Assembly: GCA_964641175.1 (NCBI GenBank)
Contig: CAZXLJ010000022.1
Coordinates: 1 to 35,685 of the forward strand
Direction of reading: 5' to 3'
Length of the DNA: 35,685 nucleotides
Source: CAYNST01 sp964641175
GTDB lineage: Bacteria; Pseudomonadota; Gammaproteobacteria; Pseudomonadales; Cellvibrionaceae
Shown: in pieces, positions 7,814-14,625 of the stretch
Layout of the letters: each line of letters starts with the position of its first letter
Position numbering within the stretch: the stretch's first letter is position 1
The notes under the pieces: model-generated
The model's input: only the letters and a program-made list of their open reading frames with translations
Database searches by the model: none
Told to the model about the DNA's origin: nothing
Translations under genes and position numbers: made by a program

Positions 7814-7928
7814 TAGGCCATTCGCTGCGAAGAGCGCCTTGCGGGCCGAACGCCGAGCGTCGGTCCGATTTGTCTCGGGCAGAGGCTGTTCGGACTTGAT
7901 CAGAGCTCCCCTCGCTGGAGGATCGGTC

Positions 7929-8207
7929 CTACTTGCTGTGTTGGCGATCCTTTATAAATAGAATAAAGGCGGCCGGCACGTGGACTGCGCCAAATGCGCT
8001 GAGCGCAATCATCCAGTTCAGCAGGTCGGTTGGCTGGTGATAGATTTTCTGCATCGCCCAAGCGAAACCAGTGCCGACAAGGACGAGAATTCCGTGACTG
8101 AAGGTACTGGAAAGGCGACTGGTGCTATGGGTTGCTATGCGGCTGTGCGCGAACCCGGCAGTGGCGAGTGTCAGCATGGTTAGGAAAATCATTGCAATTA
8201 CCTGCAT
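7929..8207 (-). CDS. Small membrane protein, unassigned
   Basis: A 92-residue hydrophobic protein with three likely membrane segments: residues 3-19 (possibly a signal anchor), about 38-54 (GILVLVGTGFAWAM) and about 64-85 (WMIALSAFGAVHVPAAFILFI). It ends in a short charged tail. The ribosome-binding site is weak (GGGAT about 10 nt before ATG). It sits between the right end of the MITE-like element and a solo copy of the same terminal repeat, so it may have been caught between two element insertions. I do not recognise the family. Confidence 0.65.
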   Translation of the reverse strand: MQVIAMIFLTMLTLATAGFAHSRIATHSTSRLSSTFSHGILVLVGTGFAWAMQKIYHQPTDLLNWMIALSAFGAVHVPAAFILFIKDRQHSK

Positions 8208-8239
8208 AACAAATTATCCCGACAGAATCGGCCTCTAGC

Positions 8240-8263
8240 GAACCTCTGATTAAGTCCGAATAG
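8240..8263. repeat. Solo copy of the MITE terminal repeat
   Basis: GAACCTCTGATTAAGTCCGA followed by ATAG is identical over 24 bases to the left end of the element at 7552-7575. No partner end is visible before the next gene stops at 8276. It may be a remnant of a second, deleted copy. Confidence 0.85.
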
Positions 8264-8275
8264 CATCAAAGGGCA

Positions 8276-9367
8276 TCAATCAGTCAACGGTGTCATTTTC
8301 TCAAACTGCGCTTCAAACGCATCCGCAAACGCATTTTTAACCGTATTCCAGACTGCGCTCCATGAATTGATTTTTGCATCACTCAAGTCACCCTCAATAT
8401 TAATCTGGGTAGCAATCTTGTCGGTCTCGGCATTGGTGAAAATCGTTTTAAGGAATCCAAGGGCACCTTCCCATAGAAGCTTCAATGGATTCTTCTTCTG
8501 CTGCTCAACATCCTGCTCCCAATCGAGTATCTCTACGTCAGTGAACAGGGGTTTGATGTAACCCGTCAAGCGCTTGTCCTCCGCCTTGACTTCCGCAAAG
8601 ACGTCGCCGTGCCCTTTAGAGAAATCCAGCTTGCCGTAGGCCCGCGCAAATTCGTTGATACTGGTCAGCTGCAGGCTGCTTAATTGCCCCGCAAATACAA
8701 AATCATTGTAGTCAAACGGATCAAACTCGGCTTTTGCAGACAGATCGGCTTCATCGAGGACTTTTCCTTTAAGCGTTGCCCTGGCGACACGCTCACCGCT
8801 GTCGTCTTCAATGTTTGTGAGATTCTCCACGACGGCATGCAGACGATGAGCGTAAAGAGCGACTTTAGGATCAGTATCTTCGTTGGAAAATGTAATTTCA
8901 CCATTGTTGATTACCAGCCGATTGATGGAGAATGGCAGGGCCTCGTCGATAACCCGCAGCCAGTCTCCGCCGGCACCGGATTGCTTCTTGTCATCGGTTT
9001 TCGCATCAACGAAATTCAGCTTGGGGTTCAGCAGGACCACATCAACGGACAGAATTCCTTTCATCAGTGAGCGCCAGCTAAGATGAAATTCCACCATTTT
9101 CAGTTCGACGAATGGAACGGAGGGTTCTGACGTTTTACGGCGAATGTTGAGGCCTTCAAACCGGTATTTGCTTCCAATGACCGCAAGATCGACGTCTTCT
9201 ACGTACCCGGTATAATCGCCGATATCCGCCAGAACCTTTGTATTCAGATACCAGGTGCTAAAAGGCGGTAAAGCCATGCGGAGCAGGGCGATTATAACCA
9301 CCGTGATCATCAAGGCTAGACCGGTCCTGGATGTAATGAACGAGTCAGAGCGGGAACGGAACGTCAT
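8276..9367 (-). CDS. DUF748 domain protein (AsmA-like envelope protein)
   Basis: A 363-residue protein with one N-terminal membrane anchor (about residues 15-35, GLALMITVVIIALLRMALP). The DUF748 pattern follows: LADIGDYTGYVEDVDLAV, an FEGLNIRRK strand, LSWRSLMKG and VVLLNPKLNFVD. Most of the protein should lie in the periplasm as long beta structure, as in AsmA/TamB-like proteins thought to help lipid or outer-membrane protein handling. The start at 9367 is an ATG 3 nt beyond the Ku stop; a TTG start at 9391 would overlap the Ku gene. Its closeness to ku suggests cotranscription. The specific role is unknown. Confidence 0.78.
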   Translation of the reverse strand: MTFRSRSDSFITSRTGLALMITVVIIALLRMALPPFSTWYLNTKVLADIGDYTGYVEDVDLAVIGSKYRFEGLNIRRKTSEPSVPFVELKMVEFHLSWRSLMKGILSVDVVLLNPKLNFVDAKTDDKKQSGAGGDWLRVIDEALPFSINRLVINNGEITFSNEDTDPKVALYAHRLHAVVENLTNIEDDSGERVARATLKGKVLDEADLSAKAEFDPFDYNDFVFAGQLSSLQLTSINEFARAYGKLDFSKGHGDVFAEVKAEDKRLTGYIKPLFTDVEILDWEQDVEQQKKNPLKLLWEGALGFLKTIFTNAETDKIATQINIEGDLSDAKINSWSAVWNTVKNAFADAFEAQFEKMTPLTD

Positions 9368-9371
9368 GATT

Positions 9372-10589
9372 TTAACCGGACAGAATTTCAATCAGTTGTT
9401 GTTTAGTCATTCTGCTGCGACCCTCAATTTTCATGGCTTTCGCCTTTTCATACAGTTCCTCGCGAGTGAGTTCCCCAAGCTTCTGCTTTTTATCCCCCGA
9501 CCGAAAGGACTTTGATTGATTGGTGATGACGGCTCTGGATGATTTGCGACTATGAAGGGGTGTCGTTGATCGGGAACTGTTGCGGCGGTGCAGCGGCGCT
9601 TCCGGCGTTCGCGAAGATCTGCTGCTATCCTTTTCAATTCTCGATTTCAGGACTTTCATAAGGTCAATAACTTTATCAACCGCTTCCATCTCACTGCCGT
9701 ATTCGTCACCGATTTCAGGCTGGCGTTTTGCTTTGGGCTTTTCTTTGATGATGACATCAATACCTTTTTTTAGTTTGCCAGCAACCAGATCCTTCAGACG
9801 CTGCGTTTGCAGATCTTCGAGTTCTTTGCGATCCAGCTCCGTGGCAGAATATTTCCCTATCAGGCTCTCCAGCTTCTTGACGAGAGACTTTTGTGCGTGC
9901 ATCGCGGGTGGAAGACCGATTTCCCCCGGGGTGCGGATCTCATCGTGAAAGCGCAGTGTTTCGGCACTTAAAATTCCGGATTCCGAGATAATGGCGACCA
10001 GATATTCCTTGTCCCGCATAACAAATGTGGCAATACCGGCGCGACGCTCCGTCGCCATGCTTTCTGCCAGCAACCGGTAAGCGCGAACCGCCGCAGCGTC
10101 GGGCACCAAAAAATAGCTCTTGTCAAAGTAGATAGGATGAATATCATCAAGAGAGATGAATTTCTGCAAATTAATCTCGCTGGACTTCTCGGGTGCCAAA
10201 GCCCGCAGCTCATCGTCTTCAAGTGTCACAAACCGGTCTTTTTCAATTTCATAGCCACGGATGATGTCGCTTCCGGACAGCTCCACATCATCCTTTTCGC
10301 AGCGATACTTTCTATTTAGTGGTTGTCCAGATGCATCGACCATTTTTAGCGAGCTGCCCCAATGGCGAGTGGCCGAATAGAGTGACACCGGCATGCTCAC
10401 CAGGCCGAAAGCAATAACGCCGGTCCATAGCGGACGTGGGCCGTGCGCTATCGCCTGAGACCGGCTGGCGGTCTCCTTGCTTTGCTTCTGCGTGGATTTT
10501 CGGCTGGCTGCACTTGACCGCTTTTTGGGACCTTCGGATTTCGAATCCTGTTGTTCCCGGGTGTTTCTTTTGATCGCGTTGCTGGCCAT
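9372..10589 (-). CDS. ku: Ku protein with basic N-terminal tail and C-terminal SAP-like domain
   Basis: DNA-end-binding Ku of bacterial non-homologous end joining, 405 residues against about 260-300 for a typical bacterial Ku. Residues 1-50 form an unusual Lys/Ser/Arg-rich tail. The Ku core starts at about residue 52 (RPLWTGVIAFGLVSMPVSLY) and includes YIRC-region equivalents, FDKSYFLVPD and MRDKEYLVAI. After about residue 270 there is a second basic Ser/Arg-rich linker, then a terminal LTREELYEKAKAM...TKQQLIEIL helix-extended-helix unit like SAP/Rho-N DNA-binding domains. The ATG at 10589 has TTGAGGG about 10 nt upstream; a TTG start five codons earlier is less likely. Its start lies 11 bp after the second ku gene, so the two are surely cotranscribed. 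LigD, its expected partner, lies about 10 kb away. Confidence 0.93.
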   Translation of the reverse strand: MASNAIKRNTREQQDSKSEGPKKRSSAASRKSTQKQSKETASRSQAIAHGPRPLWTGVIAFGLVSMPVSLYSATRHWGSSLKMVDASGQPLNRKYRCEKDDVELSGSDIIRGYEIEKDRFVTLEDDELRALAPEKSSEINLQKFISLDDIHPIYFDKSYFLVPDAAAVRAYRLLAESMATERRAGIATFVMRDKEYLVAIISESGILSAETLRFHDEIRTPGEIGLPPAMHAQKSLVKKLESLIGKYSATELDRKELEDLQTQRLKDLVAGKLKKGIDVIIKEKPKAKRQPEIGDEYGSEMEAVDKVIDLMKVLKSRIEKDSSRSSRTPEAPLHRRNSSRSTTPLHSRKSSRAVITNQSKSFRSGDKKQKLGELTREELYEKAKAMKIEGRSRMTKQQLIEILSG

Positions 10590-10600
10590 ATTCAAAACCC

Positions 10601-11371
10601 TCAAGATCTGGCACGACGTAAGCTTGCCTGGAGTGCCTGACTCAGGTCAGGCTCTGTGCGGCGCTTGGGCGCTTTAACCTGTTTTACTTTTTTGCCCTGC
10701 TTTTTGGCGTCGATCAGTTCGAGGACGCGAGAGCGGTATTGATCTGAAAACTGTTCCGGCACGAAGTCCGCATCCAGAAGATTGATCAGCTGTCGTGCCA
10801 TAAGCAGTTCATTCGAACTCAGTGGGCTTCCGCCCGGGGCTTCCAGCACGGAGAGGGGTACTACCTCTTCGGCAGAATGCATGACCACCAGTGCCGGGTA
10901 ATCTTCGAAAAGCGTCAATGCACCGTGGTACGCCTTGTTGCGCATGGTCCAGTGGGCGATACCGATTTTCCCGGTAGATTTCAAAGCTTCAATCAGCGAA
11001 AAATACGCTTCATCAGCGCCGTCAGGCCCCAGGTAGTAAGGGCGTATATACCAGCGAAAATCCAGAGACTCAGGATTGACAAAACGGCTGATTTCAATGT
11101 CCCGGGATTTCTCCGGAATCAGGTTTTCCAGTTCGTGGGACTGTAGAATCACTTGCTGGCGGTTGTCTGCTGTGTAGGCTTTTTTAACTTGGTCGAAGGG
11201 AATAACTTTACCGGTTTTAGAGCTGATCAGTACCTGCTTAACCGGCAATTTGTCTTTCCGATGCAAAAGGCGAAAGTGCACACTTTTGTCCGTCAGCGCG
11301 GAATACAGCTTGACCGGTATGACCAGACCTTCCAGCTGTATGATGCCTTTCCAAAGAGCTCGGGCGCTCAT
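10601..11371 (-). CDS. ku: Ku protein, second copy, minimal form
   Basis: A 256-residue Ku with the standard bacterial core from the first residues (MSARALWKGIIQLEGLVIPV), LLHRKDKLPVKQ, RPYYLGPDGADEAY and MRNKAYHGAL. It has a short basic C-terminal tail (KKQGKKVKQVKAPKRR). It is clearly diverged from the neighbouring long Ku, so this is an old paralogue pair rather than a recent duplication. Such pairs in rhizobia and others can form heterodimers or specialise by condition; which applies here is not visible. AGGAG lies about 10 nt before ATG, and the ATG overlaps the stop of the upstream small gene (ATGA), showing translational coupling. Confidence 0.93.
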   Translation of the reverse strand: MSARALWKGIIQLEGLVIPVKLYSALTDKSVHFRLLHRKDKLPVKQVLISSKTGKVIPFDQVKKAYTADNRQQVILQSHELENLIPEKSRDIEISRFVNPESLDFRWYIRPYYLGPDGADEAYFSLIEALKSTGKIGIAHWTMRNKAYHGALTLFEDYPALVVMHSAEEVVPLSVLEAPGGSPLSSNELLMARQLINLLDADFVPEQFSDQYRSRVLELIDAKKQGKKVKQVKAPKRRTEPDLSQALQASLRRARS

Positions 11372-11631
11372 GGCTCGCTATCTCCTGAACTGTCGTTACC
11401 GGGTCTATTATTGGACACGCAGGCTGCGCAATGTCGATGAAAACTTTCGGGAAAGCCCATGCCTTTCACGGGTAACGCCTGAACGCAGTGGCAACACACG
11501 TAGCTGTCGCAAGTGAAGCAGCTGCAGAGCGCTTCGAGATGAAATCCATGTCCACAACTATCGCAGAGATGGTCACCTTCTTCGAGCCACCAAGGCTGTT
11601 CGCCCTGCGTTTCCTCTATGGTTCGTGACAT
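11368..11631 (-). CDS. Small Cys/His-rich zinc-binding protein
   Basis: An 87-residue protein with CDSCGHGFH (residues 23-31), CSCFTCDSYVCCHC (36-49) and HRHCAAC, giving enough Cys/His for two or three zinc sites resembling zinc ribbon or FYVE/RING-like folds. No signal peptide. It is the first gene of the run leading into the two ku genes and overlaps the second by 4 bp, so it is probably made with them. A DNA- or protein-binding accessory role in end joining is possible from position only. I do not recognise a named family. Confidence 0.75.
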   Translation of the reverse strand: MSRTIEETQGEQPWWLEEGDHLCDSCGHGFHLEALCSCFTCDSYVCCHCVQALPVKGMGFPESFHRHCAACVSNNRPGNDSSGDSEP

Positions 11632-11674
11632 GAGTCTCTCCGATAAAATTTAAGCCGGGATAATTTTCGAAACC

Positions 11675-11702
11675 AAAAAAGGGGAAGGATGATACCTTCC
11701 CC
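11675..11702 (-). terminator. Rho-independent terminator of the EF-hand/PRC gene
   Basis: Read on the minus strand, GGGGAAGG-TATCAT-CCTTCCCC forms a perfect 8-bp stem followed by TTTTTT. It starts about 20 bp after the stop of the minus-strand gene at 11723 and separates it from the ku run. Confidence 0.9.
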
Positions 11703-11722
11703 GCCTGTCAGCATTGGACGGA

Positions 11723-13186
11723 TTACCGGTTAGACAGACCGCCCTGGTTCAGATCGTCGAGGGTCTGGTACTGGTCGGAAATCACTACAAAGTTATCCGA
11801 GTTATAGCGATCTGAATCCTTCAGCTCACTTTTGCTCTTCTCGGTTTCCCATACCAGATCTTCACCGCGCAAACTCAGCTCTTCGACGGGTGCCAGGAGC
11901 TTTTTGCTGCCGATACCCATAACGCCACCGGCTGAGACCACAAAACCGATCCGGCCATCATCGCGGTTGACCACCAGGTCGTTAACGTCGCCAATCTTGT
12001 CGCCCTTGGAGTTACGAACGGCCTTATCCTGAATGTCAGCGATGGGCAGCTTGCGTAATTCAGCGGGTGTGCTGTCGATATTGGCCTGCGAAATGGGTGA
12101 CTGGTTGATCGGCTCTTCCAAGGTCTGATCGGCAGAGTTACCAACTCCGGTCACGGCAGACTCATCGTAGGACGCGGGTTGCTCGGTAGTGAACTCTCCG
12201 CCGGCCGAAGAATTGACCGTGTCTTCAATGCCTGTAGTCGAGCTGGTAGCTGCGACATCGGAACCATGGTCCGCAGGGGCCGTGCCGTTACCAACAGGCT
12301 CCGAAACCGGGCCAGAGACTGCCGTGCCGGATTCAGCAGCGTTAACCGATGACTCTGAACTGTCGAGACTGCTGCTATTGGCAACACCGTTGTCAGCCTC
12401 GCTACCGTTGATGCCACTCCCTTCGAAGCGCGCAGGTTCTTCCTGCAGTGTTCCGTCTTCGTAGTCTGACGGTTGGTCAGATGCCTCTTCGCTGTCGTAG
12501 CTGGCGGGCTGCTCAATCAAGCTGTCCTCGGCCTGGTCAGAACCAGTATCCGTTGTATTGGATTGGCTGCCACTTAATTCTTCGTAGGCTTCCGGATCTG
12601 TGGCGGGATCGCCAACAGCACTCCCATCCTGGTCAGTGGTGACGATGGCGCCATCAGTCGGGTTTCCAGCAGCATCTGCGACACCCGGATTCTCAGAATC
12701 TAGCTCTCCGGTTGTCGATCCTATGTTGTCATTCGGCAGCGCGGTTCCGCCGACCGACTGGCTGGTATCGCTGGCGGCCGAGCTGGTGCCGTAGTCGGTA
12801 CTGGCAGTCCCCTGGGAAGATAATTCAGCGTCATCAATGGCAGAGATCAGGCTATCAAATTCCTGTTCGCTCAATGCGTTGTCATTATCTTCATCGTACT
12901 GATCAAAAGTGCTCCTCGGGTCCATATTGGCGGCGCTGAGGCGGGGCTCAAGTACGGTCCGTACATCGCTCCATTCGAGTCTGCTATCACTGTTCTGATC
13001 GAGCTGCTGGAACTCAGGCGCCATGGTATCGCCGATGGAGCCCTGAGTCGTGTCGGCATCAGTTTGTGCGAGAGCGACGTTAGTCATCAGTCCGCCAATG
13101 GCGAGCGCCAGAATGCGTCGAGTGAGCTTGTTGTGTTGAGCCGGTTTTTGGGTGGTGCCATGCACCTTTACTCGTTCACTGTTCAT
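11723..13186 (-). CDS. Secreted EF-hand and PRC-barrel protein with acidic linker
   Basis: 487 residues. An N-terminal signal peptide (about residues 20-41, RRILALAIGGLMTNVALAQ) is followed by two calcium-binding EF-hand loops, DQNSDSRLEWSD and DEDNDNALSEQE (about residues 63-110). Then comes a long Ser/Asp/Glu/Thr-rich disordered linker (about 120-360) with repeated EQPASYD elements, and a C-terminal PRC-barrel (about 375-455, with KGDKIGDVNDLVVNRDDGRIG). PRC-barrels usually occur in the cytoplasm, so an exported one joined to EF-hands is unusual. The protein probably sits in the periplasm or outside and senses or binds calcium. A strong terminator follows the gene. Confidence 0.85.
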   Translation of the reverse strand: MNSERVKVHGTTQKPAQHNKLTRRILALAIGGLMTNVALAQTDADTTQGSIGDTMAPEFQQLDQNSDSRLEWSDVRTVLEPRLSAANMDPRSTFDQYDEDNDNALSEQEFDSLISAIDDAELSSQGTASTDYGTSSAASDTSQSVGGTALPNDNIGSTTGELDSENPGVADAAGNPTDGAIVTTDQDGSAVGDPATDPEAYEELSGSQSNTTDTGSDQAEDSLIEQPASYDSEEASDQPSDYEDGTLQEEPARFEGSGINGSEADNGVANSSSLDSSESSVNAAESGTAVSGPVSEPVGNGTAPADHGSDVAATSSTTGIEDTVNSSAGGEFTTEQPASYDESAVTGVGNSADQTLEEPINQSPISQANIDSTPAELRKLPIADIQDKAVRNSKGDKIGDVNDLVVNRDDGRIGFVVSAGGVMGIGSKKLLAPVEELSLRGEDLVWETEKSKSELKDSDRYNSDNFVVISDQYQTLDDLNQGGLSNR

Positions 13187-13490
13187 ACTTTGCCTCCGGA
13201 ATGTTTGACTTCTGTCATTGCTGACAGGTCTGACTTTATCGTTGGTGGCAGTTCTGTGTTAGCCACTTGCTGCGAGTGATTGCATAAATCAGACCAGAAA
13301 TAAATATCCCAGCGATGGAGCGGAAAACCGAGCCTATTCTGAGATGCGAGGGGCGTCCTCCCGGCGATAACACAAAGGGTCACGTAAAAGAAGGGTGACG
13401 TAAAAAAATGTATTAATTCTCTTAATCCGGGCACATCAGGAAATTTTTACAATATTTCGCGCTTAGCGGACCGACGGGAAATGACGAGGA
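13187..13490. other. Intergenic region between divergent genes
   Basis: About 300 bp upstream of the secreted EF-hand gene (minus) and, beyond the tandem repeats, the SDR gene (plus). An open frame on the minus strand (13183-13434) has no recognisable features and I do not count it as a gene. No clear promoter could be fixed. Confidence 0.4.
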
Positions 13491-13541
13491 GGCGCGGCAG
13501 TTAAATAGGCGCAGAAGTTAAATAGGTGCGGCAGTTAAATA
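13491..13541. repeat. Three 17-bp tandem repeats upstream of the SDR gene
   Basis: The units are GGCGCGGCAGTTAAATA (13491-13507), GGCGCAGAAGTTAAATA (13508-13524) and GGTGCGGCAGTTAAATA (13525-13541). All share AGTTAAATA, and unit differences are 1-2 bases. They end 128 bp before the ATG of the SDR. Such iterated sites can be operators; they could also be simple slippage products. Confidence 0.9.
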
Positions 13542-13669
13542 ATTGTATCTGGCCTGAGGCTTGCCTCCAGTTTCTTCACGGCTCAATTGAAATTTTCGCC
13601 GAAAGCCAATTCAGGGAAAATGACAGTTCGTCGAATTCCAAGCGAAATAAACCTATAGGAGAAAACCTC

Positions 13670-14458
13670 ATGATCGAATTTAAGCATGCATTAATCACCG
13701 GGGCGAGCAGTGGAATTGGTCTGGAGCTGGCAAAGGTTTTTGCCGAAAACGGCTTCAATCTCATTATTGTAGGCCGCGACCTGCATTCCCTTAACTCTGT
13801 GGCGGTAGAGATTTCGCGCTCCCATGGCATTCGGGTTGAGACTATTGCCAAGGACCTGTTCGAGCAGCAAAATGCTTTTGCAGTCTACGAAGAAGTCCAG
13901 CGTCTCGGAATAAAAATTGATGTGCTCGTTAATAACGCCGCGCAGGGGTTGTTTGGGGAATTCATTGAGACCGATTTACGCAAGGAGCTCGGACTTCTGC
14001 AATTGAATATTGGTGCCTATGTGATCCTCACCAAGTTATTTCTGAAAGAAATGGTCGCACGCGGTGACGGAAGAATTCTGAATGTTGCTTCCATTGCGGG
14101 GAAGATCCCCGGGCCCTATCAAGCCGTGTATCACGGTACCAAAGCATTCATCCATTCCTTTACCGAATCAATCCGCGCAGAGCTCAAGGATTCCGGTATA
14201 TCGGTGACGTCGCTGCTGCCGGGCGCGACGGATACGGATTTTTTCCGTAAGGCCAACATGGAAAATTCCAGAATTCTGGATCAGGAATTATCGGACCCTG
14301 CGGATGTGGCTCGCGCCGGCTATAAGGCGTTAATGGACGGCGACGATATGGTGGTTCCCGGAGCCAAGTGGAAAGCTCAGATTATTGGCAGTCATTTTAT
14401 GACCGACAGTGCCCTGGCCAACCTGTCCCTGAAACAGCAGGGGCCGCGGTCCAGTTGA
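13670..14458 (+). CDS. Short-chain dehydrogenase/reductase (classical SDR)
   Basis: A 262-residue NAD(P)-dependent oxidoreductase with the cofactor motif TGASSGIG (residues 10-17), NNAAQG after strand 4, a catalytic Ser in NVASIAG and the Tyr154-Lys158 pair in YHGTK. ALITGASSGIGLELAKVFAE is the usual start of cytoplasmic classical SDRs. AGGAG lies 9-13 nt before the ATG at 13670, so this start is chosen over the longer frame. The substrate cannot be read from the sequence. The stress-gene neighbourhood matches SDRs of stationary-phase regulons, but that is inference. Its leader carries three 17-bp repeats. Confidence 0.9.
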   Translation: MIEFKHALITGASSGIGLELAKVFAENGFNLIIVGRDLHSLNSVAVEISRSHGIRVETIAKDLFEQQNAFAVYEEVQRLGIKIDVLVNNAAQGLFGEFIETDLRKELGLLQLNIGAYVILTKLFLKEMVARGDGRILNVASIAGKIPGPYQAVYHGTKAFIHSFTESIRAELKDSGISVTSLLPGATDTDFFRKANMENSRILDQELSDPADVARAGYKALMDGDDMVVPGAKWKAQIIGSHFMTDSALANLSLKQQGPRSS

Positions 14459-14625
14459 GGCAGGTTTCACCCGGTTCCCCGTCTAATGGTTCGAACCGGG
14501 GAAGATCCGCCTGCGTCACGCGTTCGTAGAGGAGGCAATTCCGTAGATGTTGTTGCTTCACGCGCCCGCGTGCAAGTTGCTGTGTTTATCTGCAAAGCGA
14601 CCCTTTTTGGCGATGGAGAACATAT

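Larger units (their letters stand above)
7552..7909. mobile_element. MITE-like non-coding element with terminal inverted repeats
   Basis: The left end GAACCTCTGATTAAGTCCGAA (from 7552) is matched by TTCGGACTTGATCAGAGCTC (from 7889), its reverse complement at about 18 of 21 positions. The intervening ~315 bp hold no credible gene and contain internal tandem repeats. A perfect extra copy of the left end stands alone at 8240-8263. This is the structure of a miniature inverted-repeat element mobilised by a transposase elsewhere; the parent insertion sequence is not in the window. Target-site duplication could not be identified. Confidence 0.7.

Noticed and set aside
7575..7961. Open frame of 128 residues inside the MITE-like element
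   Set aside because: Low-complexity translation from internal tandem repeats; no start signal.
14470..14500. Terminator after the SDR gene
   Set aside because: An 8-bp stem with a 15-nt loop exists but no T-tract follows.
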